A stretch of DNA of 32,145 bases from an uncultured Gordonibacter sp. (GCA_904420575.1 CAJFVW010000138.1:1-32145); one strand, 5' to 3'. Shown: positions 21,923 through 30,916, numbered from the stretch's first letter. Translations and numbers: made by a program. The notes: generated by a model from the sequence alone, not told the origin.

Positions 21923-21962
21923 ATGTCCACGTCAAAAGCCACAAAGACACAACATGTTGTGG
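21916..21962 (+). promoter_or_regulatory. Pair of NrdR-box-like operators
   Basis: The downstream 16-mer ACACAACATGTTGTGG (21947-21962) fits the NrdR consensus (ACAC-AT-rich-GTGT) and contains the perfect palindrome ACAACATGTTGT. Exactly 31 bp upstream, GTACTATATGTCCACG (21916-21931) keeps the left half of the consensus (ACTATAT). NrdR boxes usually come in pairs about three helical turns apart, which this spacing matches. NrdR is an ATP-cone repressor of ribonucleotide reductase genes, so repression of nrdD-nrdG when dATP is high is expected. Confidence 0.65.
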
Positions 21963-22090
21963 AAAATAGGCTTATAAGCGGTGGAAAGTTTGGGCAAAAC
22001 CAGACAAGAACCACTGCTCGTATGAGGAAACATGGCGCGATGCGCCGCACGGCAAACGGGAAACGAACACACCACAGGAGGATCGGGCGC

Positions 22091-24499
22091 ATGGTCACCA
22101 CCATCATCAAACGCGACGGCCGCACGGCGGAATTCAAGCAGGAAAAGATCGCCGAGGCCGTGGAGAAGGCTTTCCAGGCATGTGCCGCCATGCAGGACCG
22201 CGCGGTCGCCGAAGAGATCGCCGCGAAGGTGGTCGAGAAGCTGGACGCTGGCGCCATCGAGGGCATCCCTACGGTGGAGGGCGTTCAGGACCTGGTAGAA
22301 GAGACCCTCATCGAATCGGGCTTCGTGCAGACGGCGAAATCCTACATCCTCTATCGAGCCGAGCGCAGCCGCGTGCGCGACGTGAACAGCCGCCTCATCC
22401 AGACGCTCAAGGACATCACGTTCTCCAAGGCATCCGACTCTGACATGAAGCGCGAGAACGCCAACATCGACGCCGACACCGCCATGGGCACCATGCTCAA
22501 GTATGGCAGCGAATCGGCCAAGCAGTTCTACGAGATGTGCGTGATCGAGCCGAAGTACGCCCGCGCCCACCGGGAAGGCGACATCCACATTCACGACATG
22601 GACTTCTACACGCTTACCACCACGTGCTGCCAGATCGAGCTGCGCAAGCTGTTCAAGGGCGGCTTCTCCACCGGCCATGGCGTGTTGCGTGAGCCCAACG
22701 ACATCGCCAGCTATGCGGCGCTCGCCTGCATCGCCATCCAGTCGAACCAGAACGACCAGCATGGCGGCCAGTCGGTGTGCGACTTCGACTACGGCCTGGG
22801 TGACGGCGTGCGCAAGACGTACCGCCGCCTGTACAAGAAGCATCTTGCCGAAGCCCTCGACCTGCTGGCCGACCTGGACGATCCGCGCGAGGCGGCGCAA
22901 AGCCTGCTCGCGCGCGTGGAGGCGGAGACGGGCACGGTGGCCAGCCTGACCATGGACGCCGCATTCGCCCAGGGCGTTGCCCGCGAGCTGGAAAGCGTGC
23001 TGGCGGGCGGTCGTGCGAAAGAGGGTGCCGCCTCCGCCGCCGACGTACCAGCCGACACGGCCGCGCCGGCCGCTTCTGCATCCGCCGCCGACACGGCGCG
23101 TCGCATCATGGCCTACGCCGAAAAGAACGCCGCGGCCGACACCGACCGCGCGACGTTCCAGGCCATGGAGGCGCTCGTGCACAACCTGAACACCATGCAT
23201 TCCCGTGCCGGCGCGCAGACGCCGTTCAGCTCGGTGAACTACGGCATGGACACCAGCCCCGAAGGCCGCATGGTGGTGAGGAACATGCTGCTCGCCACCG
23301 AGGAAGGCCTCGGCTCCGGTGAGACGCCCATCTTCCCCGTGCAGATCTTCCGCGTGAAGGAAGGCGTGAACTACAATCCGGGCGACCCGAACTACGACCT
23401 GTTCAAGCTCGCCATGCACTGCTCGGCGAAACGGCTGTTCCCCAACTTCAGCTTCCTGGACGCGCCGTTCAACGCACAGTATTACAAGGGCACACCCGAA
23501 ACCGAGATCGCCTACATGGGCTGCCGCACGCGCGTGATGGGCAACGTGTTCGACCCCGACCGCGAGGTCACGCCGGGCCGTGGCAACCTGTCGTTCACGT
23601 CCATCAACCTGCCGCGCCTGGCAATCCGTGCGAAGGGCGATCTGGAACTGTTCTTCGACCTTCTGGACGCGAAGCTGGCGCTGGTGACGGGACAGCTGGA
23701 CGAGCGCTTCGAAATCCAAGCGCGCAAGAAGGTGTACAACGCGCCGTTCCTCATGGGTCAGGGCGTGTGGATCGATTCCGAGAACCTGGCGCCGGGCGAC
23801 GAACAGCGCGAGGTCCTCAAGCACGGCACGCTAACCACCGGTTTCATCGGCCTGGCCGAAGCGCTCGTGGCCTTGACAGGCAAGCATCATGGCGAATCGC
23901 CCGAGGCGCAGCGCCTGGGACTGGAGATCGTGGGGCACATGCGCAGCTACGTTGACCGGCTGTCCCAGGAGCGCGGCATGAACTACACGCTCATCGCGAC
24001 GCCGGCCGAGGGCCTTTCGGGCCGCTTCGTGCGCATGGACCGCGCCCGTTACGGATCCATCCCGGGCGTGACCGACCGCGACTACTACACGAACGGATTC
24101 CACGTGCCGGTGTATTGCGACATCAGCGCGTTCGACAAGATATCCATCGAGGCGCCCTACCATGCCCTCACGAACGGCGGCCACATCAGCTACGTGGAGC
24201 TCGACGGCGACCCGACCGACAACCTGGAAGCGTTCGAGGCCGTGATTCGCCACATGAAGGACTGCGGCATGGGTTACGGTTCGGTGAACCACCCCGTCGA
24301 CCGCGACCCCGTGTGCGGGTACAACGGCATCATCGAGGACGTGTGCCCACAGTGCGGCCGCAGCGAGGAAGAGCACGGGGTGCCCTTCGAGCGCATCCGC
24401 CGCATCACCGGCTATCTGGTGGGCACGCTCGACCGCTTCAACGACGCCAAGCGCGCCGAAGAGAGCGACCGTGTCAAGCATTCCGTTCCGTCGGCTTAG
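22091..24499 (+). CDS. nrdD: Anaerobic (class III) ribonucleoside-triphosphate reductase
   Basis: An 802-residue oxygen-sensitive enzyme making dNTPs from NTPs with a glycyl radical. An ATP-cone allosteric domain occupies about 3-90 (TTIIKRDGRTAEFKQEKIAE). The catalytic barrel has IHIHDMDFYTLTTTCCQIEL and SVNYGMDTSPEGR. The C-terminus has a zinc region DPVCGYNGII and VCPQCGR, then the radical site RRITGYLVG with Gly773 as the likely radical residue. An Ala-rich insert lies at about 308-337 (AASAADVPADTAAPAASASA). AGGAGG lies 9 nt before the ATG at 22091; the frame is open upstream to 21923, but that part is leader. The activase gene nrdG follows after 197 bp, and an NrdR-type operator pair precedes the gene. 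Confidence 0.93.
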   Translation: MVTTIIKRDGRTAEFKQEKIAEAVEKAFQACAAMQDRAVAEEIAAKVVEKLDAGAIEGIPTVEGVQDLVEETLIESGFVQTAKSYILYRAERSRVRDVNSRLIQTLKDITFSKASDSDMKRENANIDADTAMGTMLKYGSESAKQFYEMCVIEPKYARAHREGDIHIHDMDFYTLTTTCCQIELRKLFKGGFSTGHGVLREPNDIASYAALACIAIQSNQNDQHGGQSVCDFDYGLGDGVRKTYRRLYKKHLAEALDLLADLDDPREAAQSLLARVEAETGTVASLTMDAAFAQGVARELESVLAGGRAKEGAASAADVPADTAAPAASASAADTARRIMAYAEKNAAADTDRATFQAMEALVHNLNTMHSRAGAQTPFSSVNYGMDTSPEGRMVVRNMLLATEEGLGSGETPIFPVQIFRVKEGVNYNPGDPNYDLFKLAMHCSAKRLFPNFSFLDAPFNAQYYKGTPETEIAYMGCRTRVMGNVFDPDREVTPGRGNLSFTSINLPRLAIRAKGDLELFFDLLDAKLALVTGQLDERFEIQARKKVYNAPFLMGQGVWIDSENLAPGDEQREVLKHGTLTTGFIGLAEALVALTGKHHGESPEAQRLGLEIVGHMRSYVDRLSQERGMNYTLIATPAEGLSGRFVRMDRARYGSIPGVTDRDYYTNGFHVPVYCDISAFDKISIEAPYHALTNGGHISYVELDGDPTDNLEAFEAVIRHMKDCGMGYGSVNHPVDRDPVCGYNGIIEDVCPQCGRSEEEHGVPFERIRRITGYLVGTLDRFNDAKRAEESDRVKHSVPSA

Positions 24500-24696
24500 C
24501 GGCCGCCGGGATTACCCGGCCACCTGACGCTGCGAGCGGCCGTGGCGCTCGATCTTCGCGCTATGCTGCGAACTTGCGTACGAAGCACGCGACGTTCGCA
24601 CCATCCCACGAATCTCGGGCACCATGGCCGCCCTCGCTGACTTACTACGCCAACCTGCGATGCGATAGCGCCCTTGCGGGCGCATGCGAGGCTGCC

Positions 24697-25410
24697 ATGA
24701 CCACTCCTGAAACCATCCGCCTGTATGGCACGGCTCCGGATTCCATCGTGGATGGGCCGGGGCTGCGCTATGCCGTGTTCGTGCAGGGATGCACGCACGG
24801 TTGTCCGGGGTGTCACAACAAGGACAGCCAGCCGCGGAACGGCGGCACCGTGCTCGCCATCGACGACGTGGTGGCCGACATTCGGGCGAACGGCCTGGTG
24901 CATGACGTGACGCTTTCGGGGGGCGAGCCTTTCGAGCAGGCGGCCGCCGCGTCTGAGCTGGCCCGTCGGCTGAAGACGCTCGGCTATGGCATCTGGACGT
25001 ATACGGGCTACCTCTACGAAGACCTGCTTGCCTTGGCCGCATCCGCTGCATCGGCGCTTCCGTGCTCGCAGGGCACCGCGTGGACGCAGGGGGCGGGCAT
25101 CTGCCACAGCCCCGCCTTCGCCTCCACGCCCGTCTGCTCCTTGCAGCGTGCGTCTGCCGCTTCGGAGCACCCCGCTTTTTCGGCGGGCGCTTTCTCGCAG
25201 GGACTCGACCCTGCTGCCGTGCGCGCGCTGCTGGACGCCACCGACGTGTTGGTCGACGGCCCCTACGTCGCCAGCCTCCGTTCCCTTGGGCTTTCGTGGC
25301 GCGGCTCTGCGAACCAACGGTTGATTGACGTTTCTGCCAGCCGGGGGGCAGGCGCCGTCGTTTTATGGGAAACTCACGAGGACTTCCCCCGAAAACCCGC
25401 GTCGTGGTAA
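24697..25410 (+). CDS. nrdG: Anaerobic ribonucleotide reductase activating protein (radical SAM), with insert
   Basis: A 237-residue radical-SAM activase that generates the glycyl radical on NrdD. The cluster motif is CTHGCPGC (Cys32, Cys36, Cys39) within VQGCTHGCPGCHNKDSQ. SGGEP is at 74-78, and the C-terminal part has DVLVDGPYV and the WRGSANQRLIDV typical of NrdG. The family is usually 150-180 residues; here about 58 extra residues (roughly 113-170) rich in Ala, Ser, Pro and Gln, with three extra cysteines, lie between the YTGYLYEDLL helix and the LLDATDVLVDGPY strand. GAGG lies 5 nt before the ATG at 24697. A GCCGGG-ATTA-CCCGGC hairpin at 24505-24520 sits in the gap after nrdD. Confidence 0.9.
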   Translation: MTTPETIRLYGTAPDSIVDGPGLRYAVFVQGCTHGCPGCHNKDSQPRNGGTVLAIDDVVADIRANGLVHDVTLSGGEPFEQAAAASELARRLKTLGYGIWTYTGYLYEDLLALAASAASALPCSQGTAWTQGAGICHSPAFASTPVCSLQRASAASEHPAFSAGAFSQGLDPAAVRALLDATDVLVDGPYVASLRSLGLSWRGSANQRLIDVSASRGAGAVVLWETHEDFPRKPASW

Positions 25411-25465
25411 GGCCGCTGCCGCATGCGAATGGCGCGCGTGCGCCCGGCATGGTAGGATGGAACGC

Positions 25466-26416
25466 ATGGAGCAGTTCATACATCAAATAGACGGTCTGGT
25501 CCGAGCCGATTGGCTCAACACCGCCATCTCGGTCGTCGTCATACTGGGCATCACGGCTATCGTTGCGCGGCTGCTCACGCGGTTCTTGCGGCGGGTGCTG
25601 CATTTCAACGAGCAGAAAGACCTGCCTTCCAGTTCCATCTTCGTCAACATCGCGCGCGCCGCCGTTTGGGTGACGGGCATTTGCATCATGCTGTCCACCA
25701 GCTTCAACGTCAACGTGAGCGCGGCCATCACGGCGTTGGGCATCGGCGGCATCGCCATCTCGCTCGGTTTTCAGGACACCCTGTCCAACCTGATCGGGGG
25801 CTTGCAGCTGAGCCTGCTGCGCATCATCAAGCCCGGCGACAACATCACGGTCGGCAGCGAGTCGGGCGTGGTGCGCGACGTCACATGGCGCCACACCACC
25901 ATCAAGAACTCTGCCGGCGAGGAGATCATCATTCCCAACTCCATCATCAACAAGACGGCCCTCGTGCAGCTGCCGCCTCCTAACCAGACGGGTCTGCCGG
26001 TGGTGGTGACCACGAACGGAGAAGACCTCACGCGTACGGCCTCGGCCATCGAGAAGGCCGCCGACGAGGCGGCAAGCGCCGTCGGCAAGGTGAAGAAGAA
26101 GCCCGAGCTCATGTTCTCGGAGATCACCGGGACCGGTTTCAAAGGCTCGCTGGCCTTCACCATGGCCGATGCGCGCAACGTCTCGAAAGCCAAGGACGCG
26201 GTGCTGCGTGCCATCGCCCCGCTCACCCGCCCGTCGGGTCAAGGGGGTCCCGAGGAAGCCAAGCCCGGCGAGAAGCCGGCCCCGGCATCCGCCACGCCTC
26301 GTTCCCGGCAGGAGAGGGCGCATGGGCCTCGTCAGGGATCGGACGGGGGAGGGACGCCTGCGGACAGCAAGCCTGCCGAGTCCGCGAAACAGAAGGAACA
26401 TGCCAGGCACGACTGA
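25466..26416 (+). CDS. Small-conductance mechanosensitive channel (MscS family)
   Basis: A 316-residue membrane protein. Hydrophobic segments lie near 20-40, 62-85 and 87-110. The pore-lining helix and beta-domain start carry the MscS signature: ITALGIGGIAISLGFQDTLS, then NLIGGLQLSLLRIIKPGDNI, and WRHTTIKNSAGEEIIIPNS. MscS channels open under membrane tension to release solutes in hypo-osmotic shock. The last 50 residues are a disordered tail rich in Pro, Lys, Glu and Gly. The start at 25466 has TAGGATGG about 5 nt upstream; an ATG at 25457 is also in frame. It is 55 bp after nrdG and 18 bp before the DUF2804 gene. Confidence 0.88.
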   Translation: MEQFIHQIDGLVRADWLNTAISVVVILGITAIVARLLTRFLRRVLHFNEQKDLPSSSIFVNIARAAVWVTGICIMLSTSFNVNVSAAITALGIGGIAISLGFQDTLSNLIGGLQLSLLRIIKPGDNITVGSESGVVRDVTWRHTTIKNSAGEEIIIPNSIINKTALVQLPPPNQTGLPVVVTTNGEDLTRTASAIEKAADEAASAVGKVKKKPELMFSEITGTGFKGSLAFTMADARNVSKAKDAVLRAIAPLTRPSGQGGPEEAKPGEKPAPASATPRSRQERAHGPRQGSDGGGTPADSKPAESAKQKEHARHD

Positions 26417-26434
26417 AAGCGAGGAGGGGACACC

Positions 26435-27571
26435 ATGGCCATGCAGGACGAACGGGGTGAAACGAGGATCGACCAGCCGGGCCCGCTGCACAACGGCGAC
26501 GGGACCTTGGCCTGTCCGGGATACGCGACGTCCCTTCTGCTCGAATACCACCGCAAGAACGTGAAGGCGTCCGCCTGGCGCATCAAGGAGTGGGACTACT
26601 ACCTGGTCAACGATGACGAATACGCCGTGGCGCTCACGCTGAGCGACATGGGCTACGCCGGCCTCGTGTCGGTCTCGCTCATCGACTTCGCTCAAGCGGC
26701 CTACAAGACCACGAGCGTCATCACGCCGTTTCCCTTCGGACGCTTCCATCTGCCCGAGTCGTCGGCTTCAGGGGTGTCGTCGTTCGAGAACAGCCGCGTG
26801 GCCCTGAGTTTCGAAGCGGCCGATGGTCAGCGTCGGCTCCGCGCGACGTTCAGGCGGTTCGACGGCGACGAAGACCTGACGTTCGAGGCACTGCTGGACG
26901 AGGAGCCGCGCGACACCATGGTGATCGCGACGCCGTGGGCAGAGGACGAACTCGCGTTCTATTACAACCAGAAGATCGTGGCCATGCAGGTCCGAGGCAG
27001 TTTCAAGAAGGGCACCCTGGTGCATGGGTTCAGGCCTGAAAACTCGTTCGGACTTTTGGATTGGGGCCGCGGCGTGTGGACGCGCGACAACACCTGGTTC
27101 TGGGCCGTCGGCCAAGGTTGGCAGCACGGTCCGGTTCATAAGCAGGGGAAGGCGGGCGCCCGCCTTTCCGGGGCTTCGCAAGCCGGCGGGCGCCATCGGT
27201 TCGGCCTGAACCTGGGATACGGGTTCGGCGACACCTCGGCGGCCTCGGAGAACATGGCGTTTGTGGACGGCGCGGCCGTCAAGCTGGGGCGGGTCGATTT
27301 CGGCATTCCCCAGAAGCGGCGCGACGCGCGCAAGATCGCCGACCGCTACGAACTCATGCAGCCCTGGCACATGACCGATGGCGAAGGCCGCTTGGACCTG
27401 ATGTTCACGCCGGCCATCGACCGCATCGACTACATGGACTTCAAGCTCATCCGCTCCGACCAGCATCAGGTCTTCGGCACCTTCGACGGTACGGTGGTGC
27501 TGGACGACGGCACCCGTTTTCCCATCGAGGGCCTGCGAGGATCGGCCGAGGTCATTCACAACGTGTACTAG
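26435..27571 (+). CDS. DUF2804 family protein
   Basis: A 378-residue protein of a conserved bacterial family without assigned function. Family features are an N-terminal PGPLHNGDGTLACPGYA, RIKEWDYYLVNDDEYAVALT with DMGYAGLVSVSLIDF, a central FRPENSFGLLDWGRGVW and WFWAVGQGW, and a final FGTFDGTVVLDDGTRFPIEG. The pattern of strands and aromatic residues suggests a beta-rich fold, perhaps related to lipocalin-like hydrolases, which is inference. No signal peptide or membrane segment is seen. A strong GAGGAGGGG lies before the ATG, and the gene is probably co-transcribed with the channel. It ends 93 bp from the convergent molbindin gene. Confidence 0.85.
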   Translation: MAMQDERGETRIDQPGPLHNGDGTLACPGYATSLLLEYHRKNVKASAWRIKEWDYYLVNDDEYAVALTLSDMGYAGLVSVSLIDFAQAAYKTTSVITPFPFGRFHLPESSASGVSSFENSRVALSFEAADGQRRLRATFRRFDGDEDLTFEALLDEEPRDTMVIATPWAEDELAFYYNQKIVAMQVRGSFKKGTLVHGFRPENSFGLLDWGRGVWTRDNTWFWAVGQGWQHGPVHKQGKAGARLSGASQAGGRHRFGLNLGYGFGDTSAASENMAFVDGAAVKLGRVDFGIPQKRRDARKIADRYELMQPWHMTDGEGRLDLMFTPAIDRIDYMDFKLIRSDQHQVFGTFDGTVVLDDGTRFPIEGLRGSAEVIHNVY

Positions 27572-27610
27572 AGGGCGTGCCAGCGGGCACATCGAAAGCC
27601 CCAAAAGGAA

Positions 27611-27634
27611 GCGGCCTCCCGAAAGGAAGGCCGC
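27611..27634 (-). terminator. Terminator of the molbindin gene
   Basis: GCGGCCTCC (27611-27619) pairs with GG-A-AGGCCGC (27625-27634) with one bulged base and a CGAAA loop. On the minus strand the stem is followed by TTCCTTTTGG, a usable U-tract. It lies between two convergent genes and may also end the DUF2804 transcript. Confidence 0.65.
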
Positions 27635-27663
27635 CATGGAGTCTGCTTTGGGCTGGTTGCCGG

Positions 27664-27876
27664 CTAGTCGTCCACGCCGATGATGACGGACGAAGCCTTG
27701 ATGATGGCATAGGCTTCCTTGCCTACCTCCAACTCCAGGTCTTTGAGCGAGCCCATGGAAATGGACGACGTGATGAGTTGGCCACCTTCCAGCTCCATGA
27801 TGACGATGGCGTTCACGGCTCCCGGATGGATGGCGGTGATGGTGCCCTTGAGCTGATTGCGCGCGGAAAGTTTCAT
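27664..27876 (-). CDS. mop: Molybdenum-pterin-binding protein (molbindin, TOBE domain)
   Basis: A 70-residue single-domain protein that matches Mop molbindins over its full length: MKLSARNQLKGTITAIHPGA, VNAIVIMELEGGQLITSSIS and AYAIIKASSVIIGVD. Molbindins assemble as hexamers and hold molybdate in the cytoplasm for cofactor synthesis or homeostasis. This fits a genome with a molybdopterin enzyme at 12431 and the iron-sulfur subunit at 1. GAAGGGGGAA lies a few bases before the ATG at 27876. It is monocistronic and divergent from the pst operon. Confidence 0.92.
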   Translation of the reverse strand: MKLSARNQLKGTITAIHPGAVNAIVIMELEGGQLITSSISMGSLKDLELEVGKEAYAIIKASSVIIGVDD

Positions 27877-28113
27877 ATGCGGTTCCCCCTTCGTCTGAAA
27901 TTTCCTTCCCTGCCATTGTAACGCTTAGTTCACCTGTCATTGTCGAGAAGGCGACGGCGTCTCTGCGCCTTGCAGACTTTACCGAGATTTGACTTCCTTC
28001 CAACAGGGCTTTGATGCGCATTCCTCATCATGTCCATCATGCGCGGAGGCGATCGGTCTCTTGCCGCCGCGAAATCGAACACAGGCGAAAAGCTGCACGA
28101 TGAAAGGAACGAA

Positions 28114-29034
28114 ATGAAAAAGAAGATCATGATCCTGGCCGTGGGCGCCGTGCTTGCCCTGGGCGCGTTCGCCCTGGCCGGCTGTGCCTCGGGGAATAGC
28201 GCCGATTCGGGCCAGGCGGCTGGAGACGCCGCTGCAGCAGATGACGTGTCGCCGTCCGGCGAGGTTTCGGTGTACTCGCGCGAGGACGGGTCGGGGACCC
28301 GTAGCGCGTTCATCGAGCTCATGGGCGTCGAGGAAAAGGACGCGAGCGGCGAGAAGGTGGATATGACCACGCCCGCGGCAGCCATCACCAACTCCACGTC
28401 CGTCATGATGACTTCGGTGGCAGGCGACCCGAACGGCATCGGCTACATATCCTTGGGTTCCCTGAACGACACGGTGAAGGCCGTCGAGGTCGATGGCGTG
28501 GAGGCCACGGCCGAGAACGTGAAGAGCGGCACGTACAAGGTCGCGCGCCCCTTCAACATCGTCACGAAGGACGGCCTGTCCGACGTGGCGCAGGACTTCA
28601 TTGACTTCATCCTGAGCGCCGACGGCCAGGCCATCGTGGAAGAAGAAGGCTACATTGCCGTCGAAGACGGTGCTGCCGCCTATGTCGGCTCCGGCGTGTC
28701 CGGCAAGATCGTGGTCGCCGGGTCGTCTTCGGTGACGCCCGTCATGGAAAAGCTGGCCGAGGCCTATCAGGCCATCAACTCCGGCGTGACCATCGAGGTG
28801 CAGCAGTCCGACTCCACCACCGGCGTCAACATGGCGACCGAAGGAACCTGCGACATCGGCATGGCTTCCCGCGAGCTGAAGGACTCCGAGTCCGCCGTGA
28901 CCGGCACCGTCATCGCCCAGGATGGCATCGCCGTCATAGTGAACAAGGATTCTTCCATCAAAGGCCTGACGTCCGACCAGATCAAGTCGATCTACACGGG
29001 CGAAATCACGACCTGGGAAGAAGCGTTGGCCTAG
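28114..29034 (+). CDS. pstS: Phosphate-binding lipoprotein PstS with circularly permuted domain order
   Basis: A 306-residue exported lipoprotein: signal MKKKIMILAVGAVLALGAFA and lipobox LAGC with Cys24. It binds periplasm-side phosphate for the PstCAB importer encoded next. Every PstS element is present, but the halves are swapped. Residues 50-190 hold what is normally the C-terminal half: VSVYSREDGSGTRSAF, GIGYISLGSLNDTVKAVEVD, ENVKSGTYKVARPFNIVTK and ADGQAIVEEEGYIAV. Residues 197-306 hold the usual N-terminal half: GKIVVAGSSSVTPVMEKLAE, TCDIGMASRELKDSES, DGIAVIVNKDSS and IKSIYTGEITTWEE. The stop falls where canonical PstS would continue into VYSREDGSGTR. AAAGGA precedes the ATG. Confidence 0.9.
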   Translation: MKKKIMILAVGAVLALGAFALAGCASGNSADSGQAAGDAAAADDVSPSGEVSVYSREDGSGTRSAFIELMGVEEKDASGEKVDMTTPAAAITNSTSVMMTSVAGDPNGIGYISLGSLNDTVKAVEVDGVEATAENVKSGTYKVARPFNIVTKDGLSDVAQDFIDFILSADGQAIVEEEGYIAVEDGAAAYVGSGVSGKIVVAGSSSVTPVMEKLAEAYQAINSGVTIEVQQSDSTTGVNMATEGTCDIGMASRELKDSESAVTGTVIAQDGIAVIVNKDSSIKGLTSDQIKSIYTGEITTWEEALA

Positions 29035-29036
29035 TC

Positions 29037-29897
29037 ATGTCGCGCCTTCAGATAAAAGAAGGCCTTGCGCGGGCGCTGTTCATGGCAGCTGCAGGGATTT
29101 CCCTCCTTGCAGTTGCCCTGATCTGCGTCTTTCTGTTCGCCAACGGCGTGCCGGCCATCGCGCAGATAGGCCTTCCCGATTTTCTGTTCGGCACCACTTG
29201 GCGTCCGGCGAACGACATCTACGGCATCTTCCCCATGATCGTGGGCAGCGTCTACGTGACGGCGGGCGCCCTGCTGATCGGCGTGCCCACCGGGCTTCTG
29301 TGCGCCATCTTCCTGTCGCGGTTCGCGCATGGCAAGGTGGCGGCCCTGCTCAAGCCGGGCGTCGAGCTTCTGGCGGGAATCCCTTCGGTGGTGTACGGCT
29401 TCTTCGGCCTGGTGGTCATCGTGCCGTTCATCCGCGAGAACATGTCGGGGCGGGGTCTTTCGCTGTTGGCGGCGTCGGTGCTGTTGGGCATCATGATCCT
29501 GCCTACCATCATCACCGTTGCCCAAAGCGCGCTCGACGCGGTGCCGCGCAAGCACTACGAAGGGGCGCTGGCCCTGGGCGCCGACCACGAGCGCTCGGTG
29601 TTCCGCGTGGTGGTGCCTGCGGCGTCGTCGGGCATCATGGCGGGCATCGTGCTGGGCGTGGGGCGCGCCATCGGCGAGACCATGGCGGTCATCATGGTGG
29701 CCGGCAACCAGACCCTCATACCCTCCAGCATCTTCGAGGGCGTGCGCACCATGACGGCCAACATCGTGTTGGAGATGGGCTATGCGGCCGACCTGCATCG
29801 CGGCGCGCTCATCGCCACGGGCGTGGTCCTGTTCGTGTTCATCCTGCTCATCACCACGCTGTTCAACCTCATCAGGAAGAGGGGCGAGGCCGCATGA
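29037..29897 (+). CDS. pstC: Phosphate ABC transporter permease PstC
   Basis: A 286-residue inner-membrane permease with about six transmembrane segments. It has the region IPSVVYGFFGLVVIVPFI and the cytoplasmic coupling loop EGALALGADHERSVFRVVVP, which contacts the PstB ATPase. The start is 2 nt after the pstS stop with no good ribosome site, so it is probably translated by coupling. It forms the channel with PstA, whose start overlaps its stop (ATGA). Confidence 0.92.
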   Translation: MSRLQIKEGLARALFMAAAGISLLAVALICVFLFANGVPAIAQIGLPDFLFGTTWRPANDIYGIFPMIVGSVYVTAGALLIGVPTGLLCAIFLSRFAHGKVAALLKPGVELLAGIPSVVYGFFGLVVIVPFIRENMSGRGLSLLAASVLLGIMILPTIITVAQSALDAVPRKHYEGALALGADHERSVFRVVVPAASSGIMAGIVLGVGRAIGETMAVIMVAGNQTLIPSSIFEGVRTMTANIVLEMGYAADLHRGALIATGVVLFVFILLITTLFNLIRKRGEAA

Positions 29898-30916
29898 CGT
29901 CGAAACCGACCGTAGCGCTGGAGGCGGCAGGCTTTGGCCCTGGCCGCCCCGGCCCTCAGCTTCCGGGGCCATGTGAAGGCGTAGCCGGGGACGACCGTCT
30001 GGCGGCGCTGTTCGCGGCCGCCGAGGCGCGCCATGCGAAAACGCGCAGGGTCGTGGCGGCCCTGTTGCGGTGGCTCGTGTACGTCGGGGCGTTGCTGACC
30101 ACGCTGGTATTGCTCTTCCTGGTGGGCTACATCCTGGCGAACGGCGTGCCCTACCTCACGCCCAGCCTGTTTGCCTGGGAATACACGTCCGACAACGTGT
30201 CGCTCATGCCCGCTCTGGTGAACACGTTGCTTATGGCTGCGTTGGCCCTGCTCATGGCGGTGCCCGTTGGCGTGGGTTCGGCAATATACCTGGTGGAATA
30301 CGCGCCGCGCGGCAACCGCTTCGTGCAGATGGTGCGCATTACCGCCGAAACGCTGCAGGGAATCCCCTCCATCATCTACGGCCTGTTCGGCATGCTGTTC
30401 TTCGTGACGACGCTGAAATGGAACCTTTCGCTTATGGCGGGTGCCTGCACGTTGGCCATCATGGTGCTGCCGGTGGTCATGCGCACGACCGAAGAGGCGC
30501 TTCTGGCCGTGCCGGACGCCTACCGCGAAGGCGGGTTCGGGCTGGGCGCGGGGCGCCTGCGCACGGTGTTCCGCTGCGTCATGCCTTCGGCCGTGCCGGG
30601 CATCTTGGGCGGCGTCATCCTTGCGCTGGGGCGTTGCGTGGGCGAAGTGGCCGCGCTCATGTTCACGGCAGGCTCCATCGCCCAGGTGCCCGATTTCATA
30701 GGCGGCTTGGCCGAAGGTGGTCTGGCTGGGCTGGGAGCCCACTTCTTCGATTCTGCGCGCACGCTCGCCGTGCACATGTACGTACTTGCCAGCGAAGGCC
30801 TGCACATGAACGAGACGTATGCCACGGCGGTGGTGCTGCTGGTCATGGTGGTGCTGCTGAACCTGCTGGCCACCTTCGCGGCCAAAAGAATGGAGAAAGG
30901 GAACAAGCATGACTAA
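29894..30916 (+). CDS. pstA: Phosphate ABC transporter permease PstA
   Basis: A 340-residue permease, longer than the usual 280-300 because of about 55 cytoplasmic residues before the first membrane segment, including a Gly/Pro-rich part ([14 protein letters not shown]). Six segments follow. Family motifs are [15 protein letters not shown] and the ATPase-contact loop [20 protein letters not shown], then [20 protein letters not shown]. It overlaps pstC by 4 bp and pstB by 8 bp, a tight operon. Confidence 0.92.
   Translation: MTSKPTVALEAAGFGPGRPGPQLPGPCEGVAGDDRLAALFAAAEARHAKTRRVVAALLRWLVYVGALLTTLVLLFLVGYILANGVPYLTPSLFAWEYTSDNVSLMPALVNTLLMAALALLMAVPVGVGSAIYLVEYAPRGNRFVQMVRITAETLQGIPSIIYGLFGMLFFVTTLKWNLSLMAGACTLAIMVLPVVMRTTEEALLAVPDAYREGGFGLGAGRLRTVFRCVMPSAVPGILGGVILALGRCVGEVAALMFTAGSIAQVPDFIGGLAEGGLAGLGAHFFDSARTLAVHMYVLASEGLHMNETYATAVVLLVMVVLLNLLATFAAKRMEKGNKHD

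Noticed and set aside
21932-23824. 630-codon minus-strand frame opposite nrdD
   Set aside because: Antisense shadow; nrdD on the plus strand is unambiguous.
27921-27941. Pho-box-like GTTCACC upstream of pstS
   Set aside because: Only one copy is present; actinobacterial PHO boxes need direct repeats at 11-bp spacing, which are absent.
28114-29034. PstS half-order swap as an assembly error or gene fusion
   Set aside because: Signal peptide, lipobox, one continuous frame, clean junctions in known linkers and tight coupling to pstC all argue for a genuine single gene.
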